A DNA stretch of 64,000 nucleotides from contig OZ316897.1 in assembly GCA_973895155.1 (NCBI GenBank), positions 558,001 to 622,000 of the forward strand. Direction: 5' to 3'. The stretch is from Marsupella aquatica. Taxonomy: Eukaryota > Marchantiophyta. A program made the translations under genes and the position numbers. Below are positions 40,249 to 52,450 of the stretch, piece after piece (within the stretch, counting starts at the first letter, position 1; each line of letters begins with the position of its first letter). The notes beneath the pieces are model-generated. The model saw only the letters and a list, made by a program, of their open reading frames with translations. It did not search any database and was not told the origin of the DNA.

Positions 40249-40899
40249 GCTCGCGCGTGTATCTGTGCGCTATCTGTGGTATGAACTTCCTGAATCCTCA
40301 AATCAAGAGGTCTCCTAGTAATGTGCTGTGTAGGTGTAGGTCCCCCCAATGAAGTCTGAATGGGAAAGGGACAATCCTCCAAATCCTCTGGACGCAATCC
40401 AATCCACGTATGGCAGACTTACCCAACATCAAGGGCTGAGCACCAGTATCCAATAACACTCTCTGGCTGGTATACTATTCCAGATGGCCCAACTAATCGG
40501 AAGATACCACTCCGATTATCCAATGACACAACACTAGGTTTAAACCTAGTCCTCTCAAATGCAAGGCGTGCTGGTAAATCCACCAACCTCGCTGCTGCTG
40601 CATGCCATGTCTCACTAGTAGCAGTAGGTGGCATGGTCTTCACTGCTTTAACACTGCAAGCTGTTTCTGCATGGGAAGCAACCACTGGAGTGTCCTCACA
40701 GAGTGTAGCTGCCAATTTGAACACTTCTACAGGACCAACTCCCAAGTTCAGCATGTCTATTGCTAAAAATAATGGGGTGCGTACTATGGCAGTAGCCGCC
40801 CCCAGCAGGGTACCTGTCATCCCTACTGCATCACTACTTGATTATGCCAACTTACCCACGCCAGGGTTTGTCCGAACCGGGTTCATAGAGGCAGTCTGA
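40249..40899 (-). pseudogene. Gypsy gag-end and aspartic protease fragment
   Basis: The minus strand encodes a linker (TWHAAAARLVDLPARLAFER, SLDNRSGIFRLVGPSGIVYQ). In a shifted frame it encodes VLLDTGAQPLMLGK, with the aspartic protease active site DTGA. Another frame follows with GLRPEDLEDCPFPIQTSLGG. At least two frameshifts break it. Retroviral-type proteases cleave the polyprotein; this one sits ahead of the methyltransferase, the order expected for a pol polyprotein. Confidence 0.72.
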
Positions 40900-41917
40900 A
40901 CTATCTTTGACAATGTAAAAGATTGAGGAATGTCGTGTCCCTAACCTGGGCCTTAAATCCAGTTTAGTTCCATGGCGCAACCTTGACCACCAGTAGGGGT
41001 GAGGGTTTGGGCAAGGAGGTGTGTAGTGGCCCTGATTAGCCCTAAGTCGGGCTAAGTCGATCTACTTACTGGTATAACACTTACATAATTTGTACTAGTC
41101 ATAGGTATATTTGTTTTCCACCGCTGGAATATTCCCTCAGTTAGTGACTCGGACTAACTCTCGGCTTGGGGCTTTCAAGCCATCGATGCGACAGAACCTT
41201 GTGACATGCAATGGGTGGCAATCCCTACCATTAATTAGTCCGCACCCGGTACGTCCCTTGAAATGGCGCCTTTGCCCAGACAAAGCATACACACAACACC
41301 AGTTACTCGCAGAAAAATTAGAGGGAAAAGACTACATTTACTCAACAAAGCATCAGTTTACATGGTTGACTCGACTTCTAAGGAGGTCAGCAGGCCCAAC
41401 GGCAGTCGATGCCCAGTCTCTACGAGGCCCCGCCTCGCACTTGCCCAACAAGCTCGGCTCTGGTTCTCACTCCTTGGTGTGCTCTGACTCTGCTCAGGCC
41501 GGGACTCCCCATGTCTCGCCTTTTCTTCTGCTGAGATAACTAAGCCTTCTCCCCGTTCATAGCAGAAGGGGAAGCCTAAATACTATGGTTGCGGAAGGGA
41601 ACCGGAGGATACTACCTTCTGGGGTAATACCTACTGACTAACTACCCTCTGACTAACTGGCCGCCTGCTCTGACTGGTTGACCGTCGATGACAAGGGTGC
41701 TGACCGGAATGGCAACAGCTAAGCCTACTGACAAAAATCTAGTCCGTTGATGGACTCCATCCTACGTTGGCTGATCCTAACTGATCCGGCCCTAATTCTT
41801 CCTACTACCGCTAATCGGCGCCTAATGACAGCCATTCTATCGTTATGCCTAACCAAAAGATGCCGTTGACTTAACTGCCTCGCGCGGCGCCTGCTTCCAC
41901 CCTTCGCTAACCACCTC
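40900..41917. other. Interval without recognised genes
   Basis: Contains scattered short open frames on both strands with no recognisable motif. It may include decayed gag of the Gypsy or the end of the neighbouring ORF. No LTR could be defined. Confidence 0.35.
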
Positions 41918-44317
41918 TTACATGCGTGCTGTGGTTGGACCAGGGTTTGTCCCCCTGTCGGGGTGAGACCTCCAGCTGCCTTGATCAGAGGTGGGCCCAG
42001 GTTTTCCCCGCTGGAGGACAAGCAGGGTAATGCGGTCCTGCAAGGCCTTGTTGTCCCGCACCGCCTCCTCCGCCTTGGTTGTAGCTTCATCGGCCTCTGT
42101 CTGGAGCCGTGCTACCTCCAAGTTGAGCTGGTTAATGGAGTCGCAATGGGTCCGGTCCTGCATCAACAACTTATCCCGTTTGGCGGAGAGACCAGCCACC
42201 TATTGAGCTGCTTGCAGGAATTGTTTGTTGAGGTCGGTCAGGCTGGTAACCCGAGCCAAAGATTTTGAGCGCAATTGAAGCACGGTGTCATCCAACTTCT
42301 TGAGATCTGCTTGCGCTCCGCTCAACTCCTGGGTTAGTCCGTCCCTCTGTTCGACGGTGCGGACTAACTCCTCGCGACTGGTAGTGACCTCCTCCTCGAG
42401 GTGCTCTACCAGCATTTGGAGGCGCCCGATCTCATTCCCCTTCACCATGAGTTCTTCTTCAGGGCGGCTTACGATCCGTGGTTGGTGCTCTAACATGAAG
42501 AAGGCTGGTTGAAAGTACGCCGAGACTTGTTGTCCGATGTACGTCGCCAGCTCCCCAGACATAGTCTGGCTAAAATTCTGGACCAGGTCGTAGGCCATGG
42601 TCCCCGGGGCTACTTGGTAGTCCTCCATCCTCTCGGGTACCGGTGGTTCCTCGGGCGGGGCAACGAGGTCCTCCGTAGTTTGCGCTGGGGAGGGGAAGGT
42701 TTCTTCTGATGGTGGAGGGATTGGGGGTGGTTGTACTGCGGGTAGCGGAGGCTCGATGGAAGGGGGCGGCGGAATTTCAACAAGAGGAGGTGAAGGAGTA
42801 TTAGTCGGGGCCTCCGGCTCAGGGTTTGCCCGAGGGACGGTAGTCCGCGCGCTCGGGGTTGCCTCCTCTGGGGCGGGGGTGACATTAGTTGGGGCTGAGG
42901 TGGCCATATTCTTTCCTCTGGCCTCCCGCCGTGCCTTGTACCAGGCAAGGATGATGGCGATATGACTTCCCAAGTAAGTCTTCCCCCCAATAGCCATACC
43001 AGCCTGAGCCCGCTTCAGCTCCCCCGAGAATCTACGGTAAAAGAATTGGGCCCAGTTCCGCCGTTTGTATTGTTCCACCTGCACGATCGTGCAAAGGGAG
43101 ATCTCGGATCATGGCTCAATCATGTGTAGGGTAGTCCGTATGAAGTTAAGCCGCTCCATGCAGATTAAGTTGGTGCACAACCCCTGCTTGTATCCGTTAT
43201 CCGTCTTACCCTCGGGTTTGAAGTGCCGCAGTGTATACTCCTTATCCCAAATTCGGAGTTCAACTGGCACCGGCCTGGTTGGTAGGTAGAAGATTTGCGT
43301 TAACTGATACTTCGTGAGTGATAAGGCCTATCCCGAAACCTTGGTGGTCGATGCGTCAGTGTCAAAATTGGAGAAGAACTCACAAATCTCCTTTGGCTCG
43401 GCGGCGCATGGCCTCCATAGCAAGTGAACGAACTGCTCCAACTGATGCTCCTTGAGATAGTCCGCGTGTTCGAGTTTCTTGATCGCAATCCTGACTACTT
43501 CGGGGACACGGATCACTTGTAATAAGTTGGACTTCGGGTTATCCAGGGGCCGTCGGGTCTGGTTGGCCGGGGGGTTTGCCGGGGCAGGTGCAGGCGCGGC
43601 GTTGGTTTGCGTTGTTGATTCGGGGGCCGGCATCGTCCTTGCCCGCTTACAAGAACGTTGCTCGAGTTGTGGACTAACTCGCTTGGAACCTGAAGAACAC
43701 TCTGTGTTGATCACTGGACGGACTTGGGACCGGTTCGGAGGTACGCCGGTGGTCATCGGCTGAGGTGCTGGTGGTGTTGGGGTAGCCATATCCCAATCGA
43801 AGGCGTTGGAACTTTCCCCGAGGAATGTAAGATTACGCGCCGCTTCCCGTTGTCTACTGATTTCTTCTTGGCACTTTTCGGCTGCAATCTGCTGGTCTAG
43901 GTACCCCGGAATCTTGTGAAACTCCGCTTGAGTAAGCCGTTGGCTGCCCTTCAGTCTAAAGAACTTCGCGGGGACTTCAAGAATCGCCTCTGCTACCGAT
44001 CTAAGCCCTTCCTTGCTGAGATATAGCTCGGTGATGTAGTCTCGCAGCTCGTTGTAGCTGGAATCCCTAGTGATGGCTGTCTTCTCGCAATTAACCTGTG
44101 CTACCTTGGTCACCAGCTTTGCGTATCTTTGTTCGTAAGCGGCTTTCTCGGGACAAGAGTACCAGTAAGTCTCGAAGAACTTAGCACCTACCTCGCCAAA
44201 CAAGGTCCAAAATCCCAAGGCTATAAGGGTCATACTAACCTTGTAGTCCGGTTTGTCGAGTCTGCGTTCCCACCCGGCTGGTCCTCTTGCTTGTGGAGGC
44301 CTTGCTCGTCCTGACAA
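41918..44317 (-). pseudogene. Unrecognised 800-codon ORF with three in-frame stops (transposon-associated?)
   Basis: One minus-strand frame runs from 44317 to 41918 with only three stops, near 43327 (TAG), 43113 (TGA) and 42200 (TAG), and otherwise keeps coding character. Order: an N-terminal helical region (TLIALGFWTLFGEVGAKFFE, LRDYITELYLSKEGLRSV) and a Pro/Thr-rich linker (about residues 175-255). A conserved-looking block follows (YQLTQIFYLPTRPVPVEL, GLCTNLICMERLNFIR, RRNWAQFFYRRFSGEL), then a second Pro-rich region and a C-terminal coiled coil (LQMLVEHLEEEVTTSREEL). I do not recognise the family. Location and strand would fit a gag-like protein of the neighbouring Gypsy, or an independent element. 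Confidence 0.45.
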
Positions 44318-44744
44318 AATCTTCCCACATTCCGCTCTTATCCCTCAATAATCTCCTTGTAAAGGTCAGCTTGATTCGAGCAAAAAGGCGAGTGAATGGC
44401 AGCATCCGCAAATTCCAAAAGGTAGAAATGAGCAAATGGCCCGCAGCGCCATTGGCTCCTCTCTTATGGAGGTGCCAGGATGAGCCCGAGCGCGAGAAGG
44501 CCAGGCCATTTTGGTCATTGATAATGAGTTGAAGTCAGTGCCTCGGTCCAAGCGTGATTCTTCTAACGGATTTTTACTCCGCCGCCGCCACCGTACCTCG
44601 GTCGCGCGTAATAATCCTCCTCCTAAACTCGTAATCATTCGGTCAACTTCACCTACTCCTAATCTATTCATAATGGCAACAGACGGCTATACATGCTATT
44701 CTATGCTACGGCTACGGTTCTAATGACCGTATAAGACCTAATCT
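44318..44744. other. Short interval before E3
   Basis: No gene recognised. It ends at AATCT (44740-44744), the candidate left target duplication of E3; the matching right copy is outside the window. Confidence 0.35.
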
Positions 44745-45046
44745 GGCTCAAAGCAAGCTATACTGGGTATTATTTGGTCTCAACTATGTCATACTCATCA
44801 ATACCTTATGAAAGGTACTAATACAAAGGGAGGACCAAAAAGGACCATGGAATGGTGAAGATGTATTTGTGATTGTGTGGCCAAGATGAGAGGGAGATCT
44901 AATACGGTTGTACAACTGAATCACATTTGATTTGAAGGAATTCTTACTCTTGTCCTCTATGGTAGCCAGGTAAGTACTTACTTGGCATTTCAAATGCTTT
45001 CAAGCGTAGCATGGTATTGTTGTCTATATTGGTACTTTCTTGGTAT
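44745..45046 (+). mobile_element. E3 transposon, left terminus
   Basis: The terminal repeat GGCTCAAAGCAAGCTATACT is followed by GGGTATTATTTG, closely matching the E1 left end. The shared leader block (GAGGACCAAAAAGGACCATG, GTGTGGCCAAGAT) matches E1 37990-38040. It is interrupted by CACTA-C at 45047 and continues at 56284. Confidence 0.8.
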
Positions 45047-45179
45047 CACTAGAAGAAAACCTGTGTTTTACTACTACCGGCCCTGCAACTACTTTGCCTA
45101 AACAACTCATACGTGGTGCCAACCACTGTTTTTTTAATGGGTTGTAATAATCTACATTTTATGACTCTACTTAGAACTA

Positions 45180-45990
45180 TGTTACCTTAATCACTGATTA
45201 CAACTCTTTTTTTTGCCACTAAAACTTAGATCACTTGAATTAGAGTTGTATATTACACAAATTTGCAAATCACTACAATCCACCGTCCGCTACACCGTCG
45301 ATGTTTACAACTCTATTTTCAACTAAGATTTTTCTACTGGCCGAAACCACTACAAATACAAGTACCACCAATATTTGAATGGTAAAGGTGCTTTTTCAAT
45401 CAACTCCCAATCAAGTGAATCTTTTCCAAGTGATCTTAATTACTTGAAATAATGTCATTTGTGAGCACACCTTTTGTTACTATAAATATCACCAATAGTG
45501 GAGTCACAAATGAATTTTGGCAAAATCACTTAAAATATTTTAGTGACAAGGAAATTCTTACAAACAACTTAAGATTGAGTGAATTAATTGTCAATGTACA
45601 AAATCTCTTTAAATAAAGTCATTATTATCACAAATTGTCTGACTACAAATGTCACTAAAATTAGAGTTCAATAAATATTATTTGATACAACTTCAAACCA
45701 AGTGCCACATCCTCCATAGTCCAAAATCACTCTAAAGAATGTCATTCTCTTCGCACATTTTAGTGACTCCAAATGCCACTAAGAGTAGAGTGTCAATGCA
45801 GGGCCTTGCAAATGACTTGAAATGAAGTAGATCATTTTCCATTCTCATAAATCACTATGAATAATGTCATTCTTTAAATACATTTTGCAACTACAAATGC
45901 CACCAACATTAGAGTGTCAAAACAGTTTTGACAAGTGACTGAAAATTGAATGAATTATTTTGTGATGTCCACAACCTCTCCCAATGATGT
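45180..45990. repeat. CACTA-C left subterminal repeats
   Basis: Around five diverged units of about 115-120 bp sharing words such as TCACTTGAA, AATGTCATT, ACAAATGCCACTAA and TTAGAGTGTCAA. Confidence 0.65.
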
Positions 45991-46076
45991 CATTATCAAC
46001 ACACATTTTCAGTCACGATATGCATGCCACCGGAATTACAGCGACAAACAAATTCTTTTTTACAAATTGTACCCAA

Positions 46077-48385
46077 ACCACTACAGAACAGGTGGTTTGA
46101 GGGTTTTGGGCACCTGTCACTTGAAATACCACCATGTTTTGAGTTGGGAAAGTTATGTGTTTGAACTTCCAATCAAGTGCATTGATAAATACCAGCCCAA
46201 ACCACTTAACATAAGGTCCTTTCGATGTGGGCTCTCATCTTCTTTCAACTATAATCTGCACCCATATTTGAGTGATGCAACACACATTGGTGCGACCACT
46301 TGCCATGAACTAGTGCTAAAAGGAGTGAATTGTGTGGACACATCACATAAGCCCCATATTTGTAATTCCGTAGAGTCTTGGAGTGATTTGTGTGGAGTTC
46401 ATGATGTTGCATCACTTGGGTGCCTCAAATCTCTCCACCTTGGCGATTTATGCATCACAACCTCATTGTCGTTGCTATAATTAGTTGGCACACGTGATGG
46501 GGGTGTCCCATGGCTTCACCATGGGGGGGCTAACACGGAGGAATTGTGGTGGCGGTGGGCCCAACCCTCCTCCTTTAATCGTGGCCCTCCGAGAATTGCC
46601 GCAAGGTGGATCCACTTCTCATTATCCATTGTAAGTTTGTCACTCCGGAAACCACTCAAAACAATGTGCTTCAAAGCCCTCATTTCTAGCGACTAACATT
46701 GTCACTCAACCTGGGGTGGTACATCACGCATCCTTCTAAACAACTTCTCATGAAGTGGTAGTCCTAGGGTGATTGGGGGGCAAACCACTACAAATGAGGT
46801 GGTTTTAGGGTTTAGGGCAAATGCAACTTAAGATACCACCTATATTTGAGTTGAGAAATAAATTGGGTGCGAACACTTGCAATGAAGTGTATTTATATGT
46901 ACACGCCCAATTGACTCAAAAAAGGTCCTTTCAGGCCCTCACCTTCTGGCGACTACAAATTGCACCCGTATTTTAGTGATGCAACACACTTTAGTGTGAT
47001 CCCAAACCATGAACTAGTGCTAAAAGGAGTGAATTGTGTGGATGCATCACATCAGCCCCATATTTGTAATTCCGTAGAGTCTTGGAGTGATTTGTGTGGA
47101 GTTCATGATGTTGCATCGCTTGGGTGCTTCAAATCTCTCCACCTTGGCAATTTATGCGTCACAACCTCATTGTCGTTGCTATAACTAGTTGGCACACGTG
47201 ATGGGGGTGTCCCATGGCTTCACCATGGGGGGGCTAACATGGAGGAATTGTTATGGCGGCGGGCCCAACCCTCCTCCTTTAATTGTAGCCCTCTGAGATT
47301 TGTCGCAAGGTGGATCCACTTCTCATTATCCATTGTAAGTCTATCACTCCGGAAACCACTCAAAACAATGTGCTTCAAAGCCCTCATTTCTAGCGACTAA
47401 CATTGTCACTCAACCTGGGGTGGTACATCACGCGTCCCTCTAAACAACTTCTCATGAAGTGATAGTCCTAGGGTGATTGGGGGGCAAACCACTACAAATG
47501 AGGTGGTTTTAGGGTTTAGGGCAAATGCAACTTAAGAGACCACCTTTATTTGAGTTGAGAAGTAAATTGAGTGCGAACACTTGCAATGAAGTGCATTTTT
47601 AAGTAACAGCCAAAAGCACTTGACATAAGGTCATTTCAGGCCCTCGCCTTTGGCCACTACAAATTGCACCCATATTTGAGTCATGCAACACACTTTGGTG
47701 CGACCACTTGCCATGACCTAGTGCTAAAAGGAGTGAATTGTGTGGACACTTCACATAAGCCCCATATTTGTAATTCCGTAGAGTCTTGGAGTGATTTGTG
47801 TGGAGTTCACGATGTTCCATCACTTGTGTGTCTCAAATCTCTCCACCTTGGCATTTTATGCGTCACAACCTCATTGTTGTTGGTATAACTAGTTGGCACA
47901 CGTGATGGGGGTGTAGCATGGCCTCACCATGGGGGGGCTAACACGGTGGAATCCCGGGTGGAATTGTTATGGCGGCGGGCCCAACCCTCCTCCTTTAAAC
48001 ATGGCCCTCTAAGAATTGCCGCAAGGTGGATCCACTTCTCAAATGTTATCCATTGTAAGTTTGTCACTCCCCAAATCACTAAAAACTCTGTTCTTGAAAG
48101 CCCTCGTTTCTAGCGACTAACACTATCACTCAAGCTGGGGTGGTACATCAAGCATCCCTCTAAACAACTTGTCATGAAGGGGTAGTCCTAGGGTGTGTTG
48201 TTCCGAAACCACTACAAATGAGGTGGTTTTAGGGTTTAGGGCAAATGCAACTCAAGATACCATGGTTACTTGAGTTGAGAAGTAAATTGGGTGCGAACAC
48301 TTGCAATCAAGTGCATATCTATGTACCTGCCCAATCAACTGGAAAGAAGGTCCCTTCAAGCCCTTTGCCTTTTTGCGACTCCTTG
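46077..48385. repeat. 704 bp tandem repeat, three units plus a partial fourth
   Basis: Units start at ACCACTACA near 46077, 46784, 47488 and 48208. Each begins with a small inverted repeat (AAACCAC...GTGGTTT) and TTTAGGGTTTAGGG. Each also contains a conserved 74-codon open frame ending at 46480, 47184 and 47888 (HPYLSDATHFG...VLKGVNCVD...HICNSVESWSDLCG). The frame is conserved because the DNA is; no known domain is seen. Confidence 0.88.
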
Positions 48386-51300
48386 TTGGGACTGGTAAAA
48401 GCACTGTCTTGGAATGCGGTGATTTTCCGGAGTGCGAGGCATTAGATTGCCAAAGAATTTTAGGCAATGGTGCCAAGTGTAATTAAACATAGACAAAACT
48501 AAAACAACATCCTGGCCGGAATAGGGCTTAGGGTACATAGAAGCTTGGGCTTTCAGGACACTCAGTGTATCTCTCAAGGGAGTGTCATAGAAAATGTATT
48601 TTGTAGGTCCACTAGCATTACTTCTCAAGCTTTGTATGATTTACACACTTTGAAGGAGTAAGTAAGGTATTCAAATTGGCAATAGACAAAAAGTGATTAC
48701 ATAGGGTACTCTAGAAATGAAAATGTGGGTTTAGGACTCACATGGATATGTTTCTCACTTAAAAAGTGTGTCTGGCAAGAAATTAAATGCTTACTACCCA
48801 AGTAATGATACCACCTAGGTAACATTGTTGGTGGCATATTGGAAGTTTTTCATTTTTTTTCTTTACTTTGAAAAGCCAGGTTGTCACGACTTAATTAGCA
48901 CTTATTTTTAGGGGTTAGACCAGGGGCAACACCGGGTTGAAACTACATTACAAAAAAACTTGGGGTGTGAGTGGGTTGGATTTATAACATATGGGATGGC
49001 CTAGGGGCTTGGGGTGTAAATGTAGACACTTTTAAGTAGAGGGAACAGAGGCCTTGGGTTAACATCAAATCCCCCCACGTTGATGGCTGAGATCGCTCAG
49101 GGCAATCTCCCTTCATCCAATGGCTGAGATCACCCTAGGTGCTTCCATGTCAGAGTAAGAGAGTAAGGGTTCGTGCCAAATGGCTATTTGCACCCGCCTT
49201 ACCGTGGATGAAGAGTTGCGTTTCACTTTTCCAACAAAATATCGAGGCGAAATGCTGAATGTTGTGGTTACCCTCTAGCACAAAGGGTTTGGGAGACGAG
49301 AGCGCAGGGGTTTAGCAAGGTTGCACTACGTTTATTTGCCTCTAGAGCTGTGGAGTTTAGGGCTGCATGGATTGAGTTTGTGGAGTGCGGAGCTACGGGA
49401 GTGAATGTGGGCATGGTGCGCTGGAGTTAGTGCTGCGATCAAGGCTCGTGGCTTTTTTCCGAAGTGGAGTGCAGAGCTGCGCGGCTGAGCTACGGGATTG
49501 CGAAGCTGCGGGAGCACGGAGCTATGGGAGTGCGGGAGTGCGGAGTGCGGGAGTGGCAAGAGCTGTAGAGCCACACACTGCGATTGAGTGCGAAGCGATT
49601 GAGTGCAGAGCTGCAATTTAGCCGTAGCCTGTCGGAGCTCAAACAGAGGAGGCAATGTCAGGTTTTGATCTCTAACATAGGCTGAATGTGCGCACATCTA
49701 TAGACAGGAATATTGCTTTCAGGAAACGTGAATTTGTGCCTTTCAATTTGACTTTTGGCTAGGCTGCTGCTGCTGCTTTGGGCAACTAAGATGCGACCTG
49801 CAGTTTGAAGAGGTATTTAGGGTAGCTCTTGCTGGTGCTGATTAATCGAGTGTGATTGTCTTGTTTAAAATCAGTGAGCTCAAACGCTATTGCACGTCTA
49901 AGGAATTTCATGGTAAGGCTTCCAAGTGGTCGACCTCCTAGGATGCGCGCTGGCGGAGCTGTTAGAGCTGGACTTAAGTTGTGAGAGTTGTGAATGCTCG
50001 TTGGGAGGTTGGCCGTCTGGCTTCGCTTGGCTTTTGTTGGTGCGTTTGTTTTTTATTCTGCTTGGAAAACCTGTGCTAGTCTGTGACTTGTTAGCTTTTG
50101 AAGGCGTGCGTCGGGAACCTGTTTGGAAGTTGGAGCAATCTTCTCTCTAGGCTAATGGTTACTGTGGAGCAAAGTTCTGTTATTGAGGCAACTGTGAGGC
50201 AACTGAGTGCATTTGTCGCGGGATTGTTATGGATATAAGTGCTTGAGGCATGGACGAGACTATTTCTGGGAGGATCAACTTTGCGTCTTTCTTTTCTGGC
50301 TGGTTTCTTGCATGTGCGTTGTTAGCCGGAGGAAGGAGCTTTCTAGTATACACATTGGCGGGGATTCTTTTTGTTTTGGCCTAAGAGATTGCTGTTTTCT
50401 CTCCATGATGTAGCCTGAATTTGGAGGACTTTTGGAGATCTTCTATGGAAGACAATAATGATTTGAGGCCTATGCAGTGCTTTGAGTGTAACTCTCAACT
50501 CTGGATGAGTCTTGGGGGGGGACTTTGGAGAACTATTCTTCCACTTTGCTCTCTCCTTAAGACTCTGCGCTAAGATTTTTAGAAATGATTGCTGATGGTG
50601 TGAAGTAGGACTGTATCCCTGCCCCATAGATTTGGATTGTTGGGCTGTCTTGGCTTTGTTTACTACTGCTGAAGTCAAGCATCATTTGGCTGCGGGGAGA
50701 TTGGAAGCGTGCGATGAAGATGGGAGAACTCGCAATGGGGAAGGAATTTGGCTATTGATTGTTTAGGCTAGTCGCCTCCTGAATGAGATCGTCTGTTTGG
50801 TAGTTGCTTGAATTCTTTGACCCATGGCAGATGATTCAGACCTTCTCTGTTGGAGAAATGTTCTCAACTGCGTGATGACTGAAGGTGAGCTGCAACGGGC
50901 TGTATTTACAGAAGGACAGAATTGTGAGTTGAATGGTGATCTTGGTGATGGTGGTCGTTGGTACTCGGTGTTCTTCCGATTCTGCTTGGGGTGTTGTTCT
51001 TCCGGTTTTGCTTGGGATATTGAGTTTTCTTAGACGATGAGATGCATGCTCTTGACTGTGAGGTTTAGGAAGCATTTGGAGCTTAAATTGGGACTGACAA
51101 CAACAAGTAGAAAGAATTTTGGTCTCCTTCTCTATTGCTGAGGATGGCGCAAGGGTTTAAGGCTTTAGGGATCATGGTTGACTCGTGGATTGCTAGTTCT
51201 AAGGGCTCCTAGCTGTAACAATAGAAGGAAGGAGCTTGTGCTGCACAGGGTTGAGTAATAGTGGGAGAGCACCAGCAATTGGAGAGCGAGACTGACCGGA

Positions 51301-51830
51301 CTTTAGGCAGTGGATCTATGAGGTGGACATTCCAACTGCGCGCTATCAAGGTGGATTGGACATTGGACCTGGATTGGACATTCTGCCGAGGAGTAGAGTT
51401 TTTCAACAGCGGGTCATTGTTTTGGGGCTTGAATGTTGATGCCAAGAGCTCTTGGAGCATCGTCCTGTTTCATTTGAGCATCAGTAAGTTAGTGAGTGAA
51501 GAGGGGGGCAGAGTATTGGTGAAGTTCCCAATCTGCCTGTCGTAGTAAGGTACTGGCCTGTAGTTTGAGTTGCTATCATGGCTAGTGGCTTACGTGCGGT
51601 TCTACCTCCCATTGAAATTGTTATTGGCTCCTTTGCCAATGCAAATGTAATATGTGCTGAAGAGTACGTCGGGAGCTTTGTATGGAGATTTTGATTGTCA
51701 AATTCGGCAGTTTTTTGCATTTCTATTTGAGCGTATTGAGTGTTCGGGCTTCTGTACATGGAATATATGAGTCAAGATTGGCCAACAGAGCTATGAGCTG
51801 ATAGAGCCTGCCAGTTTGGTTTTCTATTGC
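48386..51830. other. CACTA-C interior, no recognised gene
   Basis: No convincing coding region. It includes a GC-richer stretch (49320-49640) made of GAGTGCGG/AGCTGCGGGA words and long sequence with few repeats. It may be promoter, 5' leader or intron sequence captured together with the enoyl-ACP reductase fragment downstream. Confidence 0.35.
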
Positions 51831-52450
51831 CCACCGGTTTGGCAATAGACTTACGAGGTAAAACTGTTTTCATTCTGGAGTTGCCGATGACAATAGATAT
51901 TTCTCGATATTTCCCGATATTCTTGTCCACTTACTAGTGAATGGTCCCGAGGTTACAAAAGCTTTGCTTAACACTTCTTGAAAGGAATACCTGGCTGCTC
52001 TCTCAACATCGTCGTCCTACTATAACATCTCACTCCTCAAGTATCTTGCACCTATCATGACCTCAGGTGGTGCTGCGATTGCATGAACACACATTATTGG
52101 CGAGAAAGCAATACCAGGATATGGAGGAGGGATGAGCTCTGCCAAGGCAGCCCTGGACATTGATACACAGGTACTGGCTGTTGAAGCTGGGAGGAAATAC
52201 AATATTTAAGTGAATGAATTTCTGCTGGACCATTGAGAAGGAGAGCTGCCTTGGAAGGCAGTCGATTTCATTGACGAGATGATCAATTATTTGGAGCTTT
52301 AATCTGATGACGTCGGTAACACAGCTGCCTTCCTTGCATCGTGGCTTGCTTTTCCCAACACTAGTCAGAAGCGTTGTTTATGTCAATAATGGACTGCATT
52401 GTATGATTGGGTGTAGCAATTGACTGTCCTGCTATCAACAAAGTAGCAGA
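51831..52450 (+). pseudogene. ENR: Enoyl-ACP reductase (NADH) pseudogene fragment captured by CACTA-C
   Basis: Enoyl-ACP reductase performs the last reduction of each plastid fatty-acid elongation cycle. Conceptual plus-strand reading, with frame changes, shows GLAIDLRGKTVFI then AGVADDN (the NADH-binding start). A gap corresponds to missing exons. Then come [66 protein letters not shown] (the Ser/Ala/Lys active-site region), [53 protein letters not shown] and VAIDCPAINK at the C-terminus. Stops and frameshifts are frequent. The order and content match plant-type FabI/MOD1 proteins. It is a decayed gene copy lying between CACTA-C ends, with no sign of function. Confidence 0.85.

Larger units (their letters stand above)
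38126..40899 (-). mobile_element. Ty3/Gypsy retrotransposon, 5' half (gag/protease and methyltransferase N-terminus)
   Basis: The minus-strand order is gag-like/protease (40899-40249), a solo LTR insertion (40248-39059), protease end and linker (39058-38746), and the methyltransferase N-terminal half (38745-38126). It ends at the E1 target duplication. Together with 20193-22244 it gives one Gypsy pol: protease, DNA methyltransferase, RT, RNase H. Confidence 0.82.

Noticed and set aside
51831-52450. A working enoyl-ACP reductase gene
   Set aside because: Many stops and frame changes and a missing internal segment; it is a pseudogene fragment.
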